Shown here: positions 27,518 through 35,825 of the stretch, piece after piece | How positions within the stretch are numbered: position 1 is the stretch's first letter | Layout of the letters: every line of letters starts with the position of its first letter | Assembly: GCA_035528035.1 (NCBI GenBank) | Contig: DATKZI010000004.1 | Coordinates: 1 to 64,000, forward strand | DNA: 64,000 nucleotides | Direction of reading: 5' to 3' | DNA from: JABLTI01 sp035528035 | GTDB lineage: Archaea > Asgardarchaeota > Heimdallarchaeia > JABLTI01 | Program-made: the position numbers and the translations under genes | The notes under the pieces: model-generated | What the model was told of the DNA's origin: nothing | The model's database searches: none | The model's input: the letters and a program-made list of their open reading frames with translations, nothing else

Positions 27518-29653
27518 TTATAGTTGGGAATTGGGAGGTGGAGGAATCGGTATTAACATACCATTTTCAAGATATTTTATCATAACCGCTAAAATATCAT
27601 CTTTTAGAAGATTTACTGATTGATTATGTAATGCTGCCTCAATTAATTCAGTAACATAATAAACTTCATCTTCAGCTCCACTAAGAAATTCTGTATAAGC
27701 TTTTGCCAATTTCTTTTCATTTGGTGAAATTGCTGTTAATCGCATTCGCTTTATGTCCATTTTTAAGGGATATAGATATTCTAATCGTAAATGTTTTTCT
27801 AGTAAATCAGTTGTTCCAGCAAATCCTGAAATGAATCCTGTAAAATTAACTAAGTCTTCTTTGTAAGTATTTTCAAATTCATCCATAAAGATAGAAATTC
27901 GTTTTTTCATATGTGTTCCTATCTTCTCACTTACTAGTATAGCAGTCTTTGCTATTTCACCTTCGTAAATCATAATCCAAAATCCTTCACGACCAATTTC
28001 ACTAAAAACACCTGTACGTTTTTCAGTTTCGCCTGACATTTCTTCAGTAAAGGTTCCTACAGCACTTAGAAAACCACTTGTTAATGAAACATCAATTTCT
28101 TTACCAAAACCTTGACTAAATAAAGGAACTCCTGAAAAGGAATGTATTAAAATTACATGCCTTATCTTCAAAATATCATTGAAAAATTCAGCACCCATTT
28201 CTAGGTCTGATTCTAGATCAAGAGGTAAATAATAATTTGGTGTGGATTCTTCTGAAGTTTCTTTACCGGATTCTTCTTGCCAAACAATATCACTACCAGG
28301 ACTAATTGAACCCAAAGTGTTTTGTACTTTTGATTTAGCTTTACTGATTCCTGTTATAGATTCTTCCATCGCATCAGTTGCTTTGTAAGGTTCATAAGGC
28401 GTTCCAACAACATAAGGACTTCCATGGGATTTCGTTTCAATAATCGTAGTTGTTTGATTTCTTCCTTCTTGTTTTGTTATTGGTGCGACATATTGTCTAC
28501 AACTATAACAGTAATATCTTCTATATTGTTCAATAAATCGTACTTGAGATTGACAATTTGGACAAAAAGCATCTGAAGTATCTGGTATATCTGCTTGACT
28601 AGGAGTTGCTACTCCTACACCTTTAAATGGTATTAATTCAACATTTGGTTTTTCTTTTGCTTTATCACGCGTAAAACTGAAAGCAACAATTCTTCTTTTA
28701 TCAATAGAAAAGACTAGTTCGTTAACCCTATTACCATTCAAATCACCAATTCGTAAATCATTGATATTGCTATAACCCTCATAACTTTCAATAGTGTTTT
28801 GTCGCAGAATATGAAATGAACCATTAGCAGTTCCAACAACTATCTCTAATTGTCGATCATTATCAACATCACCAACCGATCCACAAGTAATTGCTCCATC
28901 TAAATTGTGAGTTGACATCAATCGATTTCGCTTGTAAATACTCAATCTCCCAGATTGGTCACCTATCATAACTTCTGAGATTCCATCACGATCAAAATCA
29001 CCATTAAAACTGAAACTTGGTATAGCTTGGATGTTTATCTCACCAATTAAATCGAATTTCTGTAATTGGGGTCTAAATTCTATTTCTTTGAAAGTTCCAT
29101 CAACCGCTCCAACAATGAAACCTATTTGTCCATCGCCATTAAAATCGCCAGTTAATATTTGAGTTACAGGTTGTGGGAAAATTTTCCCTAATGAAAATCC
29201 TCGAATTTTATCCCATTGGTGTTTCTTTCCAGGAATCCGCTCAATCATTACTACTTCGCCATTTGCACACCCAATTATTATCTCTGACAATTTATTTCCA
29301 TTTAGATCTCCTGGAGCAGCACATAAAACACTTGAGGGTAAACGTATGCCATCTTTAATATCCTTGCTGAAGAATGGTCGACCATTTCTGGAATTTATTC
29401 TTACTACACCTTTGATATCACCAGTAATTAATTCAAACCCTCTATCTAAACTTGTTTGAGCTATACACATGGTATTAATTCTTTCATTTATTTTAATAGA
29501 ATAGTTTGTCATGTGTTTTGGATGAGCAATACTAATTTCAGTATCATTTTTACCTATCCTAGAAGCAATTATTTCTGATATCCCATCTATATTATAATCA
29601 TGAGTTAACAAGGAATGGAATGGTTGGGTTACTTCTTCGAGAGTTTGCTGCAC
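27518..29653 (-). CDS. FG-GAP beta-propeller / zinc-ribbon / longin-like protein
   Basis: The 711-residue protein has three parts. Residues about 10-330 form what looks like a seven-bladed propeller of FG-GAP/VCBS repeats, with loops DLNGNK 116-121, DFNGDG 170-175, DFDRDG 219-224, DVDNDR 262-267 and DLNGNR 304-309, each followed by a hydrophobic strand and a G-x-x-(D/N/S)-G turn. Residues 364-385 are a zinc ribbon (C364, C367, C382, C385). Residues about 495-600 resemble a longin/roadblock-type domain (IRHVILIHSFSGVPLFSQGF, then SLTSGFLSAVGTF). There is no signal peptide, so it is probably cytoplasmic, like eukaryotic ITFG2 or BBS propellers. GTG start. Confidence 0.7.
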   Translation of the reverse strand: MQQTLEEVTQPFHSLLTHDYNIDGISEIIASRIGKNDTEISIAHPKHMTNYSIKINERINTMCIAQTSLDRGFELITGDIKGVVRINSRNGRPFFSKDIKDGIRLPSSVLCAAPGDLNGNKLSEIIIGCANGEVVMIERIPGKKHQWDKIRGFSLGKIFPQPVTQILTGDFNGDGQIGFIVGAVDGTFKEIEFRPQLQKFDLIGEINIQAIPSFSFNGDFDRDGISEVMIGDQSGRLSIYKRNRLMSTHNLDGAITCGSVGDVDNDRQLEIVVGTANGSFHILRQNTIESYEGYSNINDLRIGDLNGNRVNELVFSIDKRRIVAFSFTRDKAKEKPNVELIPFKGVGVATPSQADIPDTSDAFCPNCQSQVRFIEQYRRYYCYSCRQYVAPITKQEGRNQTTTIIETKSHGSPYVVGTPYEPYKATDAMEESITGISKAKSKVQNTLGSISPGSDIVWQEESGKETSEESTPNYYLPLDLESDLEMGAEFFNDILKIRHVILIHSFSGVPLFSQGFGKEIDVSLTSGFLSAVGTFTEEMSGETEKRTGVFSEIGREGFWIMIYEGEIAKTAILVSEKIGTHMKKRISIFMDEFENTYKEDLVNFTGFISGFAGTTDLLEKHLRLEYLYPLKMDIKRMRLTAISPNEKKLAKAYTEFLSGAEDEVYYVTELIEAALHNQSVNLLKDDILAVMIKYLENGMLIPIPPPPNSQL

Positions 29654-29825
29654 TGATAGCTACGACCAATTACTTTGACTTTATTTTTTTCAAACTGAAG
29701 TTATACTTCATAACAAAAATAATAGTTAATGTATAAATTCCTTTTGTTTCAAGACTTTTTCTATAATAAAATATAATGTCATTCAAAAAAATTGCTCAAA
29801 AGACATATTTGTAAAAGAATTAGTT

Positions 29826-29846
29826 ATCTTCAAAATTATTGAAGAT
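29826..29846. promoter_or_regulatory. inverted repeat in divergent promoter region
   Basis: ATCTTCAA at 29826-29833 is repeated in inverse as TTGAAGAT at 29839-29846 with a five-base spacer. It is perfect over eight bases and is not followed by a T run, so an operator is more likely than a terminator. No regulator is identified. Confidence 0.3.
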
Positions 29847-29954
29847 TAAGTGTATTTTTTTAAAACAATAATAAAAAAAAGCTCATTTTCTTAAGAAATT
29901 AATAAATAATGGTTTTAAAAAGGTACTACTATATAATTATATCAATAAACTCAC

Positions 29955-29959
29955 AGGAG
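29955..29959 (+). promoter_or_regulatory. Shine-Dalgarno AGGAG deciding the PDO start
   Basis: AGGAG lies nine bases before the GTG at 29969. The frame is open from an ATG at 29909, but that would add 20 hydrophobic residues not expected in this soluble family and would place the SD inside the gene. Confidence 0.55.
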
Positions 29960-29968
29960 AAGATTGAA

Positions 29969-30616
29969 GTGTCAGCATTATTAGATGAAAGTGTTAAGCA
30001 ATTAGTAAAACAACGATTTGAAAATATGAAAGAACCAGTAACAATTAGAGTTTTCTCGTCAAAGAATCATTGTTTATTCTGTAATGAAATGGAATCTCTA
30101 GTAAAAGCAGTTGCTGAATTATCAAATAAAATCAATATTGTGCATTGTAATTGCGATGAGAATGATCCTATGGCTAAAAAGTACGGTATAGAACATCATC
30201 CAGCTTTAGCTATTGAAGGAGACGAAGATTATGGGATTAGGTTCTTTGGTGTTCCTGCTGGAAAAGAATTTACTACCTTTGTTGAATCTATTATGCTTGT
30301 TTCAGGCAGAGATCCAATATTAGGACCTAATACCTTAGCTGAAATTAAAAAGATAACTAAACCAGTTAATCTAAAAGTATTCGTTACTTTAGAATGTCCT
30401 TATTGTCCTGCAATGGTAATTCGTGCGCAAAAATTAGCTTTAGCAAATTCAAATATTACAGCAGAAATGATCGAATCATCTCAATTTGCTCAATTAGCAA
30501 CAGATTTTGACGTCTTTGGTGTACCAAATACCATAATAAACAATGGCAAAGGGAATGTTGAAGGATTAGTAACCGAAGATATACTCATAAAAAAGATACT
30601 TGAAATTATAGCATAA
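29969..30616 (+). CDS. protein disulfide oxidoreductase, glutaredoxin-like tandem
   Basis: Two thioredoxin folds lie in tandem, each with a CxxC: CLFC in the first and CPYC in the second (TLECPYCPAMV). Cis-proline regions are EHHPAL and VFGVPNT. The 215 residues fit archaeal PDO, which forms or breaks disulfides in cytoplasmic proteins and can be reduced by thioredoxin reductase. The GTG start at 29969 is chosen because of AGGAG upstream. It is the first gene of a redox and oxygen-defence block and ends in a hairpin terminator. Confidence 0.85.
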   Translation: MSALLDESVKQLVKQRFENMKEPVTIRVFSSKNHCLFCNEMESLVKAVAELSNKINIVHCNCDENDPMAKKYGIEHHPALAIEGDEDYGIRFFGVPAGKEFTTFVESIMLVSGRDPILGPNTLAEIKKITKPVNLKVFVTLECPYCPAMVIRAQKLALANSNITAEMIESSQFAQLATDFDVFGVPNTIINNGKGNVEGLVTEDILIKKILEIIA

Positions 30617-30641
30617 ATTACAATGAAGAAAACTTTCCAAG

Positions 30642-30672
30642 AAGGGTTGTAAGAAAATCATTACAACCTTTT
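30642..30672 (+). terminator. intrinsic-type terminator after PDO gene
   Basis: GGTTGTAA at 30645-30652 pairs with TTACAACC at 30661-30668 across an eight-base loop and is followed by TTTT. It lies 26 bases after the stop and separates the PDO gene from the flavodiiron gene. Confidence 0.6.
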
Positions 30673-30753
30673 ATTAGTAAATAAAAAATTCACTTTTTTT
30701 GGTGAAAGATATTTCAAAGTAAAAAAACTAAAATTAATGATTGAGGAAAAAAA

Positions 30754-31941
30754 ATGACAGTAGCAAAATTAAAACCTAACATTTTTTTTGTAGGTGCTAA
30801 GGATTATGATCGTCGACTTTTTGATGAACTAATCCCTCTTCCAGATGGAACAACATATAATGCTTACCTAATTATTGGCAGTAATAAAACTGCTCTTATA
30901 GATTCTGTTGATGGAACAAAATACTATGAACTTGAAAAAAATCTAGGAAAATTAAAAGTCAAGAAAATTGACTATTTAGTATCAAATCATACAGAACAAG
31001 ATCATTCAGAAAGTATTGTAAAATTAATCCAAAGATTTCCCGAAGCTCAAATAGTAACAAATACAAAAGGTAAAGAACATTTAATGGTTCATTTACACTT
31101 ACCAGAGGAAAAATTCCTAGTTAAAGAAGAAGGGGAAACTCTTTCTTTAGGTGATAAAACTTTAGAATTCATTAATGTCCCTTGGGTACATTGGCCTGAA
31201 ACAATGATTACCTTTGCCAGAGAAGATAAAATTATGTTTACTTGTGATCTCTTTGGTACGCATTTAGCTCAAAGTGAACTTTTTGTTACTGATGAAGCTA
31301 AAACCTACAAATCAGCTAAACGTTATTATGCAGAAATTATGATGCCTTTCAGAAAAATTATTGTGAAACATATTGAGAAATTATCAAATTATAATTTCGA
31401 TACGATAGCACCAAGCCATGGTCCTGTACATCAAAATACCAATTTTATTATCAATGCATATAAAGATTGGATTTCAGATGATGTCAAAAATGAAGTAGTT
31501 ATTCCCTATGTATCAATGCATCATTCTGTCAAAGAGATGGTTGAATACCTATCAGATGCTTTAATTGAAAAGGGAATTCAAGTTAAACCATATAATCTTC
31601 CAGTAACAGATATAGGTGAATTAGCTATGGCACTTGTTGATGCAGCAACCATAGTTATTGGTGCACCAGCTGTTTTAACAGGACCTCATCCGTTAGCTGT
31701 ATATGCTACTTATCTAGCGAATGCACTTCGACCTAAGGCTAAATTTGCTTCAATCATTTCTTCATATGGTTGGAAATGCCAACTAAAAGAAGATCTTATT
31801 GCAATGTTAACTCGAATCAAACCTGAATTACTTGAACCTGTTATTCTTCGTGGAAAAATGACTGATGATGGCAAGAAATTACTAGATAAATTAGCTGAAT
31901 CAATTTATCAAAAACATAAATCCTTAGGAATTATAGATTAG
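30754..31941 (+). CDS. flavodiiron protein (class A)
   Basis: Flavodiiron proteins reduce oxygen to water, or nitric oxide to nitrous oxide, at a di-iron site using FMN. The metal ligands are at the canonical places: H79, E81, D83 and H84 in SNHTEQDHSES, H146 in WVHWPET, D165 in TCDLFGTH, and the last His in PSHGPVH. A flavodoxin domain follows from about residue 250 (VVIPYVSMHHSVKEM). There is no C-terminal rubredoxin, so it is class A and needs a separate electron donor. GAGG precedes the ATG. Desulfoferrodoxin and rubrerythrin genes follow. Confidence 0.93.
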   Translation: MTVAKLKPNIFFVGAKDYDRRLFDELIPLPDGTTYNAYLIIGSNKTALIDSVDGTKYYELEKNLGKLKVKKIDYLVSNHTEQDHSESIVKLIQRFPEAQIVTNTKGKEHLMVHLHLPEEKFLVKEEGETLSLGDKTLEFINVPWVHWPETMITFAREDKIMFTCDLFGTHLAQSELFVTDEAKTYKSAKRYYAEIMMPFRKIIVKHIEKLSNYNFDTIAPSHGPVHQNTNFIINAYKDWISDDVKNEVVIPYVSMHHSVKEMVEYLSDALIEKGIQVKPYNLPVTDIGELAMALVDAATIVIGAPAVLTGPHPLAVYATYLANALRPKAKFASIISSYGWKCQLKEDLIAMLTRIKPELLEPVILRGKMTDDGKKLLDKLAESIYQKHKSLGIID

Positions 31942-31950
31942 AATAACTTT

Positions 31951-31978
31951 GTTTTTCTAATTTTCTTCTTATTTTTTT
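31951..31978 (+). terminator. T-rich terminator after flavodiiron gene
   Basis: Runs of five, four and seven T follow the stop within 40 bases, with no hairpin. This fits an archaeal oligo-T terminator. Confidence 0.4.
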
Positions 31979-32078
31979 AAAATTACAAAAATTTCCATAT
32001 AAATTTGCTTTAAAAAAGCTATCCTTTAATTTCGAAGGAAAAATTATTAATAGCAAATTAAAGTACTTGAATATAAGT

Positions 32079-32085
32079 GGTGATC
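32079..32085 (+). promoter_or_regulatory. Shine-Dalgarno GGTGATC before desulfoferrodoxin
   Basis: GGTGATC lies five bases before the ATG at 32091. It decides against the in-frame upstream start at 32067, within which it would otherwise be coding. Confidence 0.65.
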
Positions 32086-32090
32086 TCAAT

Positions 32091-32471
32091 ATGGCTAAAA
32101 GATATGAGATTTACAAATGTAACAAATGTGGCAACATTGTTGAAGTCCTCGATGGAGGACAAGGTCAACTTGTATGTTGCGGTGAACCAATGCTCCTTAT
32201 GAAAGAACAAACTGCTGACTGGAAGAACGAAAAACACGTTCCAGTTATGGAGAAAATTGATGATGGAAAGATCAAGGTAGTTGTTGGTAGTACACTTCAT
32301 CCAATGGTTGATGATCATTGGATTGAATGGATCGAAGTAATTACTGGAGATAAAACGCAACGCAGGTTTTTGAAACCGGGGGATGAACCTATTGCAAAAT
32401 TCAAAGTGAAAGATACCGAGAATATTATCATCCGTGAATTTTGTAACAAACATTTACTTTGGAAGAGATAG
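32091..32471 (+). CDS. desulfoferrodoxin (superoxide reductase)
   Basis: This enzyme reduces superoxide to hydrogen peroxide. The N-terminal desulforedoxin-like site has CNKC and, after a spacer, CC (VCCGEPM). The catalytic iron site has EKHVPV, HPMVDDHW and the C-terminal EFCNKH with the Cys axial ligand. At 126 residues it is the two-centre form. The start MAKRYEIYKC matches the family and the SD. The rubrerythrin gene follows within 20 bases, so the superoxide product could be passed straight to peroxide removal. Confidence 0.93.
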   Translation: MAKRYEIYKCNKCGNIVEVLDGGQGQLVCCGEPMLLMKEQTADWKNEKHVPVMEKIDDGKIKVVVGSTLHPMVDDHWIEWIEVITGDKTQRRFLKPGDEPIAKFKVKDTENIIIREFCNKHLLWKR

Positions 32472-32485
32472 ATGAGCGGAAAATT

Positions 32486-33061
32486 ATGACTAAATCTATT
32501 AAAGATACAGAAACCGAGAAGAATCTTCTCAAAGCTTTTGCAGGCGAATCACAAGCACGAAATCGTTACTCTATGTATTCTAAAATAGCTTTTAAGGAAG
32601 GTTTTGTTCACATATCAAATCTTTTCATAGAAACAGCTGATAACGAATACGAACATGCAAAACAATTCTTTAGTTTCTTTGAAGGCGGGATGGTAGAATT
32701 CACTGCTGATTATCCAACTGATAAAGGTACTACAAAAGAAAATCTTAAATTTGCAGCAATGGGAGAACATGAAGAACATACAATACTTTATCCTGGCTTT
32801 GCTGATGTAGCAGAAAAGGAAGGTTTCCCAGAAGTTGCTAGAAAGTTTAGAATGATTGCTAAAGTTGAAGTTGAACATGAAAAAAGATATCTAGCTCTTC
32901 TAAAAACACTTGAGGATAATACTCATTTTAAGAAAGACAAAAAAGTCCGATGGAAATGCAGTGTTTGTGGATATATCCATGAAGGAGAAGAACCACCAAG
33001 TGTTTGTCCAGCATGTGGTCATTCGCATAACTATTATGAACTTGCATGCAATGTATATTAA
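32486..33061 (+). CDS. rbr: rubrerythrin with C-terminal rubredoxin domain
   Basis: Rubrerythrin reduces hydrogen peroxide. The ferritin-like helical bundle starts with LLKAFAGESQARNRYSMY and carries the di-iron ligands in ExxxxxExxH repeats (ADNEYEHAKQF, MGEHEEHT, KVEVEHEKRY). The C-terminal rubredoxin site has CSVCGYIHEG and CPACGHSH. At 191 residues it is normal length. I place the start at 32486 (MTKSIKDTETEKN) rather than a TTG at 32459, which overlaps the upstream gene. A hairpin terminator follows. Confidence 0.92.
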   Translation: MTKSIKDTETEKNLLKAFAGESQARNRYSMYSKIAFKEGFVHISNLFIETADNEYEHAKQFFSFFEGGMVEFTADYPTDKGTTKENLKFAAMGEHEEHTILYPGFADVAEKEGFPEVARKFRMIAKVEVEHEKRYLALLKTLEDNTHFKKDKKVRWKCSVCGYIHEGEEPPSVCPACGHSHNYYELACNVY

Positions 33062-33074
33062 ATCCAACAAAATT

Positions 33075-33120
33075 GAATTTGCAGTTATTTACTGCAATTC
33101 TTCTTTTTCCTTTTTTTATT
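33075..33120 (+). terminator. intrinsic-type terminator after rubrerythrin
   Basis: GAATTTGCAGT at 33075-33085 pairs, with one bulged T, with ACTGCAATTC at 33091-33100. The stem is followed by a 20-base pyrimidine tract that includes TTTTTTT. Confidence 0.65.
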
Positions 33121-33154
33121 TATTATTAATTACTTGCTTTTTAAAAAGGCATAT

Positions 33155-33166
33155 ATATCGCGATAT
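33155..33166. promoter_or_regulatory. perfect 12-base palindrome upstream of zinc-ribbon gene
   Basis: ATATCGCGATAT is its own reverse complement. It lies 36 bases before the ATG at 33203, within an ATATATATCGCGATATCTATATA context, where promoter elements are expected. It may be an operator; no regulator is known. Confidence 0.35.
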
Positions 33167-33202
33167 CTATATACAAATAATTACTTTATTATTGGGAGCA
33201 AC

Positions 33203-33610
33203 ATGCCAGATCAAAAATTCACCTGTCCAAATTGTGGGAAAAAAATCGATAATTGGTTAGTCTATTGCGAATTTTGTGGACAAGTTTTACAAGTAGAAGA
33301 AAGAAAAAAAATTCAATCAACAGTTTTGCCAGTAAAATCAAATGTTATTGTTAAAGATATTCCAGCAACAGAGACATCTGAAGCAAAAAAAGTTGTTATT
33401 GTTCCAAAACAAGATGAATTTGAATCAAAAGATACAATTGAACAAAGGAAATGGTATAAACCTTTGAAAAGAAATCGTCCTTGGTATCATCCTTTAGAAT
33501 GGTTTTTCTGGATCGGTTGGGGTTTTTATGTTTTCTTAAGATTCATGTACATTGAAACAATTCGATATTTTAAATGGTGTTGTTGTTGGGGACGACCTGA
33601 TGATCTGTAA
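33203..33610 (+). CDS. small zinc-ribbon protein with hydrophobic C-terminal segment
   Basis: The 135-residue protein starts with a zinc ribbon (CPNCGKKI and CEFCGQV), has a polar middle of about 50 residues, and ends in an aromatic, tryptophan-rich segment (HPLEWFFWIGWGFYVFL) that probably inserts in or lies on the membrane. The tail ends with CCCWGRP, possibly a second metal or lipid-linked site. I take the start at 33203, preceded by GGGAG. It follows the redox block but has its own upstream region, so shared function is uncertain. Confidence 0.6.
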   Translation: MPDQKFTCPNCGKKIDNWLVYCEFCGQVLQVEERKKIQSTVLPVKSNVIVKDIPATETSEAKKVVIVPKQDEFESKDTIEQRKWYKPLKRNRPWYHPLEWFFWIGWGFYVFLRFMYIETIRYFKWCCCWGRPDDL

Positions 33611-33625
33611 AAATAGATAAAATTG

Positions 33626-33660
33626 AAAGAGATTTTCAGAATAAACCTGAAAATCTTTTT
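33626..33660. terminator. bidirectional hairpin terminator between convergent genes
   Basis: AGATTTTCAG at 33630-33639 pairs with CTGAAAATCT at 33647-33656 across a seven-base loop. The stem extends through flanking A and T bases, giving a T run on both strands. It lies between the zinc-ribbon gene (plus) and the ABC-2 permease gene (minus) and could serve both. Confidence 0.65.
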
Positions 33661-34913
33661 TAGAAGAAAAGAACTTTTTCTCGTTCGATAGCTTTTCTTG
33701 CTAGGAAAACCATCAAGACTAATAGTCCTACTGACAGTATTAGGTAGATTGCATCAACCCAACCAAAGGATAGGTCTATAATTGACATGCAAAAATGATA
33801 TATCCAGTAATAAGGTGATATTTGAGCAATTATTGTTGATTCTCCAGGATTTGTAAATACTGATATCATAAATATTAAACCAAAAGCCATTACTACAGGA
33901 ACACCGATTCTTTCTGCAATATTTTTGGGAAACATCGTATCTACAAACATTAAAGCTAACATTGTAATTATCAACGCTAAACCTATTCCAGCTAGTAGAA
34001 CTATTCCCTTAAACGATAACAAATCCTCCAATGATATGGAGAGAAATCCTTCAACACCAGTACTTGAACTTGTTCCTCCTAATACAGCAAAACTTATTCC
34101 ACCTGCAATAGCTGCCCCAGCAAAATAAGATAGTAATGTTAATAATGAAGCGATTATTCCAACAATTAATTTAGAGTAAACCAAATTAGCGCGATTTCTA
34201 GTGATGGAAAGCATAGTTTCAAATGTACCATCTTCTTTCTCTTTTGAGAATCCTATTGTTCTTCCCATATTTCCAATCAGAGAAAGAAGTATAAACAAAG
34301 CATAGGCAAAAGGCATAGCAAATCCTAGAGTATCTTGTGACCAAATCTTATCTGTATCTGTTACTGGGGGGAAATATTCAACGAAATCCACTTGAGGAGC
34401 ATTATCTTCTGTAATATTATTTATGAATAGATAAGTTTTGAAAACAACTTGTTGAATGATGCTCAACATATAATCAAAATTAGCTCCTTGAATTGACAAA
34501 TCACTAGCAGATTTTCGGTATTCAAAAACAGATTCACCTGCAAAAGATGATGAGGTAAAATTTGCTGGAAAGTAAATGCCATTTGAAGCATTTAATGCTT
34601 CTTGTCTTGTATTTACAACTACAATCTCGATATTACTATCTTGACTAGCAAAATTCTCTAATTCAGCTATCGAAGAATTCCCTAAATCAATTTCATATAA
34701 AGTTCCATTAACATGGGAGATATTAATTGACACATCATCTGAGCAAACAACAACTAAAGTATTTGATCCTGAAATAAATAAAGTAGGTATTCCTACTATA
34801 GCAAACATCATAATAAATGGTACAACAATTGTAAGGATAATAGTTTTCCAAGTGAAAACAAGTTTTAGATCTTTTTTAAGTATCGCTTTAAATTGTCCTT
34901 TCTTCTTTGTCAT
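33660..34913 (-). CDS. ABC-2 type transporter permease
   Basis: The 417-residue permease of the NatB/ABC-2 class has one N-terminal membrane helix, an extracellular domain of about 150 residues, and then five or six helices. The conserved KEDGTFETMLSITRNR cytoplasmic loop, typical of ABC-2 permeases, follows the first helices after the outer domain. Its start overlaps the stop of the ATPase gene by four bases (ATGA), so they are translationally coupled. The substrate is not predictable; relatives export sodium, drugs or polymers. Confidence 0.8.
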   Translation of the reverse strand: MTKKKGQFKAILKKDLKLVFTWKTIILTIVVPFIMMFAIVGIPTLFISGSNTLVVVCSDDVSINISHVNGTLYEIDLGNSSIAELENFASQDSNIEIVVVNTRQEALNASNGIYFPANFTSSSFAGESVFEYRKSASDLSIQGANFDYMLSIIQQVVFKTYLFINNITEDNAPQVDFVEYFPPVTDTDKIWSQDTLGFAMPFAYALFILLSLIGNMGRTIGFSKEKEDGTFETMLSITRNRANLVYSKLIVGIIASLLTLLSYFAGAAIAGGISFAVLGGTSSSTGVEGFLSISLEDLLSFKGIVLLAGIGLALIITMLALMFVDTMFPKNIAERIGVPVVMAFGLIFMISVFTNPGESTIIAQISPYYWIYHFCMSIIDLSFGWVDAIYLILSVGLLVLMVFLARKAIEREKVLFF

Positions 34914-35704
34914 AGGGATCCCTCCAATTTTGTAGGTGATGAAATGAATTTTTCATCAGTAGTTTCACCATTTTCAAAAGCATTAATTATTGCTTCTTCA
35001 AAATCATCTCTGGTTGAGAATTTCTTGATAGCCTCATCTTTTGTTCCTTCAAAAACTAATATTCCACTTTTCAAAATTCCTGTATGGGTTGCAAGATCTT
35101 CTAAGTCTGATGTAATATGAGATGACATAAGAACTGTTTTACCTTCAATATTAACTAAATCACGTATAATATCCCTTACACGCTTTGCACGAGCAATATC
35201 TAATCCTGTTGTTGGTTCATCAAGTATAATTATATCCTTACTAGAGATTATTGTTCTAACCAAATTAACAACTCTCTTTTCTCCGCCAGATAATTTGCCA
35301 AAATTCAAAGTTAATTTATCGAACATATCCAAATACATCATTAATTTATTCATTTTAATAATGGCTTCATTTCTATCTATACCAACTATATCTGTAAATA
35401 GCAAAATATTATCTCGCGTTTTTACATCTTTATAACCTGCACTTAGCTGTGATAAAACGCCTATTTCAGATCTAATTGCTTCTGAATCTTTCACTACATC
35501 TATTCCATCAACATAAACTTGACCAGAGGTCGGTTTTAATAATCCAGTAATTATTCTTATGGTAGTAGTTTTACCAGCTCCATTAGGTCCAAGTAAAGCA
35601 TAGATGCTTCCTCTTGGTATATGTAAAGAAATTCCCTTTAAAATTTCTTTAGAACCGAAATTCTTCCTTAAATCTATAGTTTCAATGATTAATTCCTTGT
35701 CCAT
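34910..35704 (-). CDS. ABC transporter ATP-binding protein (partner of ABC-2 permease)
   Basis: This is the ATPase subunit of an ABC-2 system. Walker A is GPNGAGKTT, the signature LSGGEKR, Walker B IIILDEPTTGLD and the H-loop is in LMSSHITSDLE. I place the start at 35704 (MDKELIIETIDLRK); the frame is open twelve codons further but that stretch is hydrophobic and unlike the family. The C-terminal about 30 residues are acidic. The permease gene overlaps its end. Confidence 0.88.
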   Translation of the reverse strand: MDKELIIETIDLRKNFGSKEILKGISLHIPRGSIYALLGPNGAGKTTTIRIITGLLKPTSGQVYVDGIDVVKDSEAIRSEIGVLSQLSAGYKDVKTRDNILLFTDIVGIDRNEAIIKMNKLMMYLDMFDKLTLNFGKLSGGEKRVVNLVRTIISSKDIIILDEPTTGLDIARAKRVRDIIRDLVNIEGKTVLMSSHITSDLEDLATHTGILKSGILVFEGTKDEAIKKFSTRDDFEEAIINAFENGETTDEKFISSPTKLEGSL

Positions 35705-35825
35705 TCCAATCACAAACACTTTGTGGAAAATAATTACCAAAAAGGTATACTCAAGTAAAAAGCTACTCGAGAGATTCTTATCGCACTACCTATAAAAAGA
35801 AATCCAAACTTCTAATTTTGAAAAT

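Larger units (their letters stand above)
29654..29968. other. intergenic region between divergent propeller-longin and PDO genes
   Basis: This 315-base AT-rich stretch separates two divergent genes and must hold both promoters. I see one inverted repeat (29826-29846), several A or T runs, a TATA-like ACTATATAATTATA around 29926-29940, and the SD of the plus-strand gene at 29955. No convincing gene or structured RNA is visible. Confidence 0.5.

Noticed and set aside
32615..32878. Minus-strand frame opposite rubrerythrin
   Set aside because: Phe/Cys/Lys-rich antisense of a well-recognised gene.
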